Source: Nitrospinota bacterium
Lineage (GTDB): Bacteria; UBA8248; JACPRG01
Length of the DNA: 12,678 nt
Direction: 5' to 3'
Assembly: GCA_030740135.1 (NCBI GenBank)
Contig: JASLXW010000062.1
Location: 1-12,678, forward strand
Below are positions 6,851-12,678 of this stretch, piece by piece. The translations under genes were made by a program, and so were the position numbers. The notes under the pieces are model-generated. The model saw nothing but the letters and a program-made list of their open reading frames with translations, had not been told where the DNA came from and searched no databases. Numbering within the stretch: the stretch's first letter is position 1; each line of letters begins with the position of its first letter.

Positions 6851-7669
6851 ATGTCGAACGGAGAACCTTGGGCCTTGATCCTGGGCGCGTCCAGCGGCTT
6901 CGGCGGCGCGACGGCCCGGGCCTTGGCCAAAGACGGGATGAACATCATCGGCGTCCACCTGGACCGCAAGAAGACCCTCCCGCTGGCCGAGGCGATTCGG
7001 GACGAGATCATCGGAATGGGGAGGAAGGCCCTCTTTTTCAACGTGAACGCCGCCGATCCGGAAAAGCGGACGGAGGTTCTGGACGCGACGGCCGCGGCCT
7101 TTGAGGAGGCGGGGGGCGGAACCCTCAAGGCACTCCTTCACTCTCTCGCCTTCGGCACCCTCAGGCTCTACATCGCCGACGACCCCTCCGGAACCATGAC
7201 GCAGAAACAGATGGAGATGACGCTGGACGTGATGGCGCACAGCCTGGTGTACTGGACGCAGGACATCGTCCACCGGGGCCTCATGGGACGCGGCGGCCGG
7301 ATCTTCGCCATGACGAGCGAGGGGGGACACCGGGTCATCCCGAACTACGGGGCCATATCGGCCGCCAAAGCCGCCCTGGAGTCCCACATCCGCCAGCTCG
7401 CCGCCGAGCTCGCCACCCGGGGGATCACGGCCAATGCCATCCGGGCGGGCGTAACGGACACCCCGGCCCTTCGGATGATCCCCGGCCATGAGATGATGAT
7501 CGAAGTCACCCGGCTGAGAAACCCCGGGGGCCGCCTGACCACGCCGGAGGACATCGGCGCCGCCATCACCGTTTTCTGCAAAAAGGGGACGGACTGGATG
7601 ACCGGCAACGTGATCGGCGTGGACGGCGGAGAGGACGTCGTTGGCTTCGGCGAAGCGCCGAAGGGATAG
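6851..7669 (+). CDS. SDR family oxidoreductase, FabL-like enoyl-ACP reductase
   Basis: This 272-residue NAD(P)H-dependent reductase has the Rossmann start LGASSGFG (residues 11-18) and the VDGG end motif (257-260). The catalytic pair is Y166 and K173, i.e. Tyr-x6-Lys, the spacing of enoyl-ACP reductases, not the Tyr-x3-Lys of classical SDRs. The stretch PNYGAISAAKAALE followed by VTDTPALRMIPG and GGRLTTPEDIG resembles FabL-type enoyl reductases more than FabI, whose glycine motif is different. The known reaction of that family is reduction of trans-2-enoyl-ACP in the last step of fatty acid elongation. This copy may instead act on a secondary substrate, since no other fab genes are nearby. 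The start is supported by the AAAGGAG at 6834-6840. It lies 27 bases after copy 4 and 5 bases before DUF309, suggesting one operon. It could be a generic SDR; the Tyr-x6-Lys spacing argues otherwise. Confidence 0.82.
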   Translation: MSNGEPWALILGASSGFGGATARALAKDGMNIIGVHLDRKKTLPLAEAIRDEIIGMGRKALFFNVNAADPEKRTEVLDATAAAFEEAGGGTLKALLHSLAFGTLRLYIADDPSGTMTQKQMEMTLDVMAHSLVYWTQDIVHRGLMGRGGRIFAMTSEGGHRVIPNYGAISAAKAALESHIRQLAAELATRGITANAIRAGVTDTPALRMIPGHEMMIEVTRLRNPGGRLTTPEDIGAAITVFCKKGTDWMTGNVIGVDGGEDVVGFGEAPKG

Positions 7670-7674
7670 AACCG

Positions 7675-8109
7675 TTGCCTGAACGCCCGAAACCGGCAGA
7701 CCGGGAGGTCTACGACGACCCCATCTCGTTCCCCGACCGGGCGCGGGAAGGGGTGGCGCTTTTCAACGGCGGCGAATACTGGGAATCCCACGAAGCATGG
7801 GAGGACATCTGGCGGGAGGGAAACCCGACCGAGCGGCTCTTCTATCAGGGCCTGATCCAGGTCGCGGCCGGGTTCGTCAAGATTCAGAAGGTGTGGCGCG
7901 CGCCGGCCGTCTTGAACCTTCAGAAAGGACTCTCCAATCTGGAGGTTCTGGGAGACCCCGACGTTCCCATCGACCTGCCGGCCTTCGTTCGCGAGACCCG
8001 CGCCGTCCTGGAAAGCCTGAAAGCCCTCGGCCGGGTCCGGTTCGAGGAGGAGGCCTGGACCCGGTGGCCGAAAATCGCGCACCGGCCCGAGGAACCGCGC
8101 AGAATCTGA
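7675..8109 (+). CDS. DUF309 family protein
   Basis: This small 144-residue soluble protein carries the DUF309 signature: FNGGEYWESHEAWEDIW (residues 30-46, with the conserved His-Glu pair H39/E40 and E43), followed by FYQGLIQVAAGFVKIQ (56-71) and a helical repeat-like C-terminal part. The family is widespread in bacteria and its biochemical role is not established. The start is TTG, backed by AAGGGA (7661-7666) eight bases upstream and overlapping the end of the SDR gene. I see no ATG that keeps the N-terminus. The five-base spacing suggests translation coupled to the SDR. Its last 233 bases overlap, antisense, the C-terminal read-through part of the CheB frame. The family similarity here shows that this strand is the constrained one. 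Confidence 0.85.
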   Translation: MPERPKPADREVYDDPISFPDRAREGVALFNGGEYWESHEAWEDIWREGNPTERLFYQGLIQVAAGFVKIQKVWRAPAVLNLQKGLSNLEVLGDPDVPIDLPAFVRETRAVLESLKALGRVRFEEEAWTRWPKIAHRPEEPRRI

Positions 8110-9286
8110 CTCCGTGTCTTTCCGGTGAGCCGGCCGACGGCGGACCCGGACCTTGTGTGCGGGGCAAGCGGAGGGGCTTCGCTACATACTGAAATCGAGG
8201 TTCTGTTCCCGCAACGGCCCACGGCGATCCAACCGGTTTAGCTAAGGAAACACCCGCCCTTCGCATCGTTTTAATGAGATGGCCGGGAATTTCTTCAAGA
8301 GAAAACACGTCATCGACGGCCCCCGTCTCGATGGCCTCTTTGGGCATGCCGAAGATGACAGAGCTTGCCTCGTCCTGGGCAATGGTGTGCGCGCCGACGG
8401 CCTTCATCCGGGAGATGCCGTTCGCCCCATCCCCTCCCATCCCTGTCAGGATGACCCCCACGGTGTCCAAATCCGCGTATTGGGCCACTGACTCGAACAA
8501 CACATCCACAGAAGGCCGGAACCTCCGCACCCGGGGGCCTTTGTGAATCTCCACAAAATATCGAGCCCCCAAGCGCCGCAATTCCATGTGGAAATTCCCC
8601 GAAGCAATGAGCGCCCGACCCGGCAGGACGGGTTCGCCCTGTTCGGCCTCCTTCACGTGGATGGCGCAGTTCTTATCCAGGCTCTCGGCCATGGCCTTGG
8701 TGTAGTACTCCGGCATGTGTTGCACGAGCAGAATCGCCGGGAAATTGACCGGAAGTCTCGGAAGGAGACTCCTCAACGCTTCCGGGCCTCCCATCGAGCT
8801 TCCAATCGCAACGATGAATCCCGGCGTTACCGGCAGGTCCGCCGGCGCGAGGGTCGGGACAGGCCGGGGATGCCGCCCCATGCGGGCCCTGGCGGCGGCG
8901 CGCACCTTCCGGATGATCTCCCGTCCGAACTCTTCAAGATTTTCATCTTTGCGGCTATCGGGTTTCGCGACGAAATCCACCGCGCCTTTCTCGAGGGCGG
9001 ACAGGGTGATCTTCGCCCCCGCCCGGGTGAACGCGCTGACCATAATGACCGGAAGCGGGTCCGTGGACATGAGCCAGGTGAGGAAGGCAATGCCGTCCTC
9101 GCCCGGCATCTTCACGTCCAGCGTCATGCCGTCGGGCTTATGGATTCGCATTTTATTTCGGGCGGCACCGGCGTCCGGCGCGACATCGACCACCTCGATG
9201 TCGGGCGCTTGAGCGAGAATCTCTCTGAGAAGGAGACGCTCCAAAGGCGAATCCTCGACAATCAAAACACGGATCTTCCGACTCAT
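7877..9286 (-). CDS. cheB: CheB-type protein-glutamate methylesterase with C-terminal read-through tail
   Basis: This is a receiver-controlled methylesterase that removes methyl groups from chemoreceptor glutamates. The receiver domain (1-125) has E11/D12, phosphoacceptor D57 (TLDVKMPGEDG) and K108. A Pro-rich linker (137-154) joins the CheB esterase domain (157-340), whose catalytic triad is S164 (GSSMGG), H190 (VQHMP) and D286 (GMGGDG), the same numbers as in E. coli CheB. Family similarity ends near residue 345 (base about 8250), but no stop is in frame. The next 120 residues are Arg/Pro/Gly-rich, and their last third or more is antisense to the DUF309 gene. The true end was probably close to 8240; both other frames stop within TTAGCTAA at 8238-8245. 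AAAGGA (9295-9300) lies eight bases before the ATG. The gene follows the hybrid kinase by 71 bases on the same strand. No cheA, cheR, cheW or receptor is in the window. Confidence 0.88.
   Translation of the reverse strand: MSRKIRVLIVEDSPLERLLLREILAQAPDIEVVDVAPDAGAARNKMRIHKPDGMTLDVKMPGEDGIAFLTWLMSTDPLPVIMVSAFTRAGAKITLSALEKGAVDFVAKPDSRKDENLEEFGREIIRKVRAAARARMGRHPRPVPTLAPADLPVTPGFIVAIGSSMGGPEALRSLLPRLPVNFPAILLVQHMPEYYTKAMAESLDKNCAIHVKEAEQGEPVLPGRALIASGNFHMELRRLGARYFVEIHKGPRVRRFRPSVDVLFESVAQYADLDTVGVILTGMGGDGANGISRMKAVGAHTIAQDEASSVIFGMPKEAIETGAVDDVFSLEEIPGHLIKTMRRAGVSLAKPVGSPWAVAGTEPRFQYVAKPLRLPRTQGPGPPSAGSPERHGVRFCAVPRAGARFSATGSRPPPRTGPGRGLSGFPGRRGSRERRPAGRWERRGLPEPPDWRVLSEGSRRPARATPSES
8110..8236. 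other. Convergent region between DUF309 and the conserved end of cheB
   Basis: This is the non-overlapping part of the cheB tail. The encoded peptide has no family similarity and low complexity. I see no bidirectional terminator, only short GC hairpins such as CCGG-TGAG-CCGG. The base pattern suggests true intergenic sequence that lies open by chance on the minus strand. Confidence 0.45.
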
Positions 9287-9294
9287 CTCCGGCG

Positions 9295-9301
9295 TCCTTT
9301 C
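9295..9301 (-). promoter_or_regulatory. Ribosome binding site of cheB
   Basis: Read on the minus strand this is GAAAGGA, placed eight bases before the ATG at 9286. It supports the chosen start of the methylesterase. Confidence 0.6.
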
Positions 9302-9357
9302 TCATGGTGAAAACACTTGGTGGAATTTCCGGGTTCCATTCGGGCTTCTCTCAAAAA

Positions 9358-11574
9358 TCAGGCGGGCCGCCCGCTGGTCGAAGCGCTGACTTCCCGGCTC
9401 GTCCCCAGCCAGGACCCGAGCGCTGATTTCACGTGTTGAAACTCTTCTTCCAATCCCTGAAGGAGCATTCCCGCTCCCTCCAGCGAGTCCGCCTCCGCGC
9501 GCCGTTCCAGCTCAGCGCTCAATGCCCTCATGTTTCGCGCGCCCAATATCGCGCTGCCGCTCTTGAGGCTGTGGGCCTCCCGGCCGAGGTCTTGCGCGTT
9601 CTGCTGTGCCAAGGCCTCCTGGACGGCTGAAATTTGCATGGGCGTCTGCGATAGATAAGCGGCCACCGCTTCCTCCACGAAGCCGGAACCCGACGCTGCC
9701 GAAACAGCGGCCAATTCTTGCAGCTTCTCGAGGTCGAGGGTCGCTTCGCGGCGTCCCTCCTCCCCGGCGGGGGCCGGGGCGTCCTTCGTTCCCGCTTCTC
9801 CGACCCAGCGCGCCAGGACAGTCTTCAGCTCATCAACCTTCACTGGCTTGGGGACATAGTCGTCCATGCCCGCCGCCAGACACTTCTCCCGATCACCCTG
9901 CATGGCGTGGGCCGTCAGGGCGATGATCGGGATCCGAGAACCACCCTCCCGCTCCCTTCGGCGGATCAATGCCGTCGCCTCGTGGCCGTTCATCTCGGGC
10001 ATGCGGCAATCCATGAAGATTACGTCGTAGGGGAGCATTTCAGACATATCGAGGGCCTCCTTGCCATTGGACACCACGTCCACGTGAAAGCCCAGATTCT
10101 CCAGCATCCCCTTCGCCACCTTTTGGTTCACGGCATTGTCTTCAGCCACCAAAACGCGAGAGAGAACCCGACCGTCCTGTCGGTCCCGCGCCGGGTTTTC
10201 AGATCGAGAATCGGCCGGGGCTGGCCGCGCAACCCTTTCCGGAAGGAGCCCCGTATCCGCCGAGCGGCACAAATCCGCCAGGGCGTTCATCAGATCGGAT
10301 TGCTTCACAGGCTCGCTCAGGTATGCGGCGATCCCGGCTTTTGCCAGCCGATTCGTATCCACCCAACGTCCGAAGGGGGCGATGATGACCGGGGGGACCT
10401 TGCGCAGATTGGGGTCGGATTGGACGACACGGGCCAATGCCTCGGCGTCCACGCCGTCTTTTTGGCCGGTCAAAATGGCCGCCTGATATGGGTCGCCGCC
10501 CTCTTGGGCGTCATGAACCGCGTTCAGCGTCTCCTCGATGGAAGCGACGCAGACCACGCGCATTCCCCAATGCGTCACCTGCTCGTACAGGACTTGCCTG
10601 TTGAGCTCATTTCCGGCCGCGATCAGGACGCGAGGAGCGTCCGCCAGCTCCGGTCGGGGCGGAGGCGGCGGCGGGGCGGCGGAGTCGGGGGGAAGATGGA
10701 GGGTGACCCAAAAGGTCGATCCTGCGCCGGGCCTGCTGTTCACCCCGATGGTCCCTTCCATCAACTCGACGATCTGTTTGCAGATCGCAAGCCCCAAGCC
10801 TGTTCCGCCATGCGCGTGTGAGGCGGGAGCGTCGGCCTGTGTGAATTTTTCGAAGATCCGCTCGATCGCGCCTTCGCGGATGCCGATGCCGGTATCCTCT
10901 ACGGAGATCCGAAGACCCGATTCACCCTCGCCCCCCGCATCCGCCTCGATGCCGAGCAGAACGTGCCCCTCGTTCGTGAACTTGATGGCGTTGCCCATGA
11001 AATTGATGAGAATCTGTCGGATTCGTCCGGGGTCTCCGATGAAGTGACGGGGGAGATCCGGGGCGTAGCGAGCAATGAGACACAGCCCCTTTTCACCGGC
11101 CTTCGGCGCGAGGAACTCGGTGGTCTCTTCCGCGACGGACAACAGGTCGAACGGGACCCGCTCGATGGTCAGTTTTTTCGCCTCAATCTTCGACAAATCG
11201 AGAATGTCATTCACAATCTCGAGCAGGTTCTCACCCGAGTCGCGAATCGCCTCGCCGTACGCGCGTTGTTGATCGCTGAGTCCGGTCCCGAGGAGAAGCC
11301 CCGTCATTCCAATCACACCGTTCATCGGCGTCCGGATCTCGTGGCTCATGTTGGCGAGAAATTCACTCTTCGCACGGCTGGCGACCTCGGCGGCGTCCTT
11401 CGCCTTCCGCAATGTCTCCTCGGCCCGCTTGCGCTCGATGATGTCGCGGGCGAATCCGCAATTGTACGCTTTGCCTCCGAACTCCAAGTAGTTGGCGGTC
11501 ACCTCGACCGGAACCTCCCTGCCGTCTTTGGCGGTGTGGCGCGTTTCAAAGGTCATAGAGCCTGATTCCACCAA
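9358..11574 (-). CDS. Hybrid sensor histidine kinase, catalytic part (HisKA-HATPase-REC-REC-Hpt), 3' part of a frameshifted gene
   Basis: This multistep phosphorelay kinase of BarA/TorS-like layout reads, in this frame of 738 residues, as follows. The end of a PAS/PAC domain (1-55) and a coiled helix (50-72) lead to HisKA with H78 (MSHEIRTP). The ATPase domain has N195 (GNAIKFT), DTGIGI (227-232) and GGTGLGLAI (256-264). A Pro-rich linker (297-308) leads to a degenerate receiver (314-435), where T369 stands at the phosphoacceptor position and the acidic pair is lost. A canonical receiver (472-590) has D522 (FMDCRMPEMNG) and K576. An Hpt domain (about 625-720) has H668 (AHSLKSGSA). The first codon is TTG within a PAS domain, with no plausible start signal. 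The upstream half is in another frame (11553-12678), so both belong to one gene. Expected flow is H78 to D522 to H668 and on to a separate regulator; the CheB receiver next door is one candidate. Confidence 0.85.
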   Translation of the reverse strand: MVESGSMTFETRHTAKDGREVPVEVTANYLEFGGKAYNCGFARDIIERKRAEETLRKAKDAAEVASRAKSEFLANMSHEIRTPMNGVIGMTGLLLGTGLSDQQRAYGEAIRDSGENLLEIVNDILDLSKIEAKKLTIERVPFDLLSVAEETTEFLAPKAGEKGLCLIARYAPDLPRHFIGDPGRIRQILINFMGNAIKFTNEGHVLLGIEADAGGEGESGLRISVEDTGIGIREGAIERIFEKFTQADAPASHAHGGTGLGLAICKQIVELMEGTIGVNSRPGAGSTFWVTLHLPPDSAAPPPPPPRPELADAPRVLIAAGNELNRQVLYEQVTHWGMRVVCVASIEETLNAVHDAQEGGDPYQAAILTGQKDGVDAEALARVVQSDPNLRKVPPVIIAPFGRWVDTNRLAKAGIAAYLSEPVKQSDLMNALADLCRSADTGLLPERVARPAPADSRSENPARDRQDGRVLSRVLVAEDNAVNQKVAKGMLENLGFHVDVVSNGKEALDMSEMLPYDVIFMDCRMPEMNGHEATALIRRREREGGSRIPIIALTAHAMQGDREKCLAAGMDDYVPKPVKVDELKTVLARWVGEAGTKDAPAPAGEEGRREATLDLEKLQELAAVSAASGSGFVEEAVAAYLSQTPMQISAVQEALAQQNAQDLGREAHSLKSGSAILGARNMRALSAELERRAEADSLEGAGMLLQGLEEEFQHVKSALGSWLGTSREVSASTSGRPA

Positions 11575-12678
11575 GTCCGCCCAACGCTTTGCCCATCCTT
11601 CCGGCGAGTGTAATCCGGATTGATTTCGAAGATGGTCATGGAGAGGAGCTCTTCGCGCGAGTACCCGAGATACTTGCCCACCGCGTCATTCACATAGAGG
11701 AACCGGCCGTCCGCCGCGATCCAGAAGGCCGCGTCTCCCGCCCGGTCAACGGAGAACTGCGTGAGCCGTAGCGCTTCCTCCGCCTCCTTACGCTCGGTGA
11801 TGTCGCGGACGTAGGACACGCAGTATTCCTTGCCGCCGAACTCCAGATAGTTGACGGAGATCTCGACCGGGATGCTTTTTCCGTCCTTGGAGATTTGGAG
11901 GGTTTCGAAGGTGAAGATCCCGCGGCGTTTGTTGTCCGCCCACTGCCCGGGCCACTCCGCCGCCCGAAGTTTCGGGTCGATGTCCCAGACCGCCATCGAG
12001 AGCAGCTCTTCCTGCGCGTAACCGAGAAGACGGCAAGCCGCCTCGTTCACATAAGCGAACCCGCCGTCCGCATGTATCCAGAGGACCGCGTCCGCCGAGC
12101 GCTCGACGGAGAACTGCGTCAGCTTGAGCGCCTCCTCCGCCCGGTTGCGCTCGGTGATGTCGCGGCCGATCCCGCTGATTCCGACGACTTGGCCCGTATT
12201 TTCCCGCACGGCGGAGTACGTGACCGAGACCTCGAGCTGACTCCCGTCTTTGCGGTGGAAGGTTCGTTCCTCGTGCGGCAGGTTTCCTCCGGACTTCATA
12301 CGTTCGTGGATCTCCTGCGTTATTTCTTCATCCTGGTCGAATATCTCACTGACGTGCGCCCCGACGGCTTCCCGCTCGGTGTAACCGTATATCGCCTCCG
12401 CGCCCGGGTTCCAGGAGGTGATCCGCCCTTCCAGGTCCGTGGTGACGATCCCGTCCAACGCCCCGCGGACGAAATTGTCGAGCCGCTCGCCGCTCTCCTT
12501 CGCCCGGGCGTAAAGCTCGGCGTTCCTCAGGTCGAGGGCCAGGTGGTCCGCCACGGAAACCAGCAAGTCCATCTGTTCTTTCGTCAGCGCGTCCGGCTTC
12601 TCGGAGCCGACGTTCAGGAACCCAACGCACTCCCCCTCGCTCAAAATGGGGGCGCAGAAGGCGGTCAGCAGGCCGGCC
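11553..12678 (-). CDS. Sensor part of the hybrid kinase (GAF-PAS-PAS-PAS), partial at the right edge, frameshifted
   Basis: This is the 5' part of the same kinase gene, open through the right edge (the edge codons read AGLLTAFCAPI and continue the GAF domain), so the start lies outside the window. Counting from the first possible start codon at 12644, the end of a GAF domain spans residues 1-48. PAS1 is at about 51-172, PAS2 at 173-292, and the first half of PAS3 at 293-343, each ending in the PAC motif RDITERxxAEEAL. PAS2 and PAS3 are a clear tandem duplication (LTQFSVxRxxDA, YVNxA, LGYxxEELLSM). No membrane segment is seen, so it probably senses a cytosolic signal such as redox, a cofactor or a small ligand. 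The frame fails at 11608-11611 and stops at 11553. Without the extra two bases the reading passes directly into the downstream part. Confidence 0.82.
   Translation of the reverse strand, partial: AGLLTAFCAPILSEGECVGFLNVGSEKPDALTKEQMDLLVSVADHLALDLRNAELYARAKESGERLDNFVRGALDGIVTTDLEGRITSWNPGAEAIYGYTEREAVGAHVSEIFDQDEEITQEIHERMKSGGNLPHEERTFHRKDGSQLEVSVTYSAVRENTGQVVGISGIGRDITERNRAEEALKLTQFSVERSADAVLWIHADGGFAYVNEAACRLLGYAQEELLSMAVWDIDPKLRAAEWPGQWADNKRRGIFTFETLQISKDGKSIPVEISVNYLEFGGKEYCVSYVRDITERKEAEEALRLTQFSVDRAGDAAFWIAADGRFLYVNDAVGKYLGYSREELLSMTIFEINPDYTRRKDGQSVGRTWWNQAL
11608..11611 (-). other. Frame break in the hybrid kinase: probable GT duplication
   Basis: On the minus strand the bases read GATT-AC-AC-TCG. 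Deleting one AC gives DYSPEGWAKRWADLVESG, which aligns without a gap to the same part of PAS2 (KLRAAEWPGQWADNKR), including W-x3-WAD, and joins the two frames. This pinpoints a two-base tandem duplication as the most likely cause. Confidence 0.7.

Noticed and set aside
4934..7489. 851-codon open frame on the minus strand, antisense to copies 3 and 4 and the SDR
   Set aside because: It is a shadow of GC-rich coding sequence; no domain is recognisable, and the plus-strand genes have full family motifs.
9718..10821. 367-codon plus-strand frame opposite the hybrid kinase
   Set aside because: It lies antisense to well-defined receiver and ATPase domains; its composition is typical of a shadow frame.
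1..12678. CRISPR array, tRNA, insertion sequence or toxin-antitoxin
   Set aside because: There is no regularly spaced repeat, cloverleaf-like segment, transposase motif or terminal inverted repeat. The only long repeats are those of the paralogous genes.

Overview
The window is a GC-rich bacterial chromosome segment with densely packed genes and no tRNA, rRNA, insertion sequence or CRISPR array that I can see. The gene mix (an expanded amidohydrolase family, a FabL-like enoyl reductase, a DUF309 protein, a CheB methylesterase and a multi-PAS hybrid histidine kinase) would fit a metabolically versatile environmental bacterium. The phylum cannot be fixed from the sequence.

Left part (1-6823, + strand). 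After a 306-base leader with a possible promoter and an operator-like inverted repeat come four tandem paralogues of one metal-dependent amidohydrolase of the ATZ/TRZ-like deaminase/chlorohydrolase superfamily. Each is about 511 residues. All keep the metal ligands (HxH, His, His, Asp) but differ around the active site. Long near-identical DNA blocks shared by some copies and not others show recent duplication plus gene conversion. Copy 3 is frame-disrupted at a run of six T near its 3' end. One extra T, or a -1 slip on T TTT TTG, restores the family C-terminus exactly.

Middle (6851-8109, + strand). A FabL-type enoyl-ACP-reductase-like SDR follows copy 4 by 27 bases, and a small DUF309 protein with a TTG start follows the SDR by 5 bases. 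Copy 4, the SDR and DUF309 could be one transcript.

Right part (7877-12678, - strand). A GAF-PAS-PAS-PAS-HisKA-HATPase-pseudoREC-REC-Hpt hybrid kinase enters from the right edge, followed by a CheB-type methylesterase with all expected catalytic residues. The kinase reading frame is broken inside the third PAS domain by what looks like a 2-bp GT duplication. The CheB frame has no stop at the family's normal end; it runs on for about 120 low-complexity codons, over 230 bases antisense to the DUF309 gene.

The most interesting element is the amidohydrolase array: a four-copy set evolving by conversion and active-site divergence, with unknown substrates. Second is the orphan CheB/hybrid-kinase pair, which suggests a non-chemotactic signalling module. 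Three frame anomalies in 12.7 kb make either local degeneration or indel errors in the assembly a real possibility.
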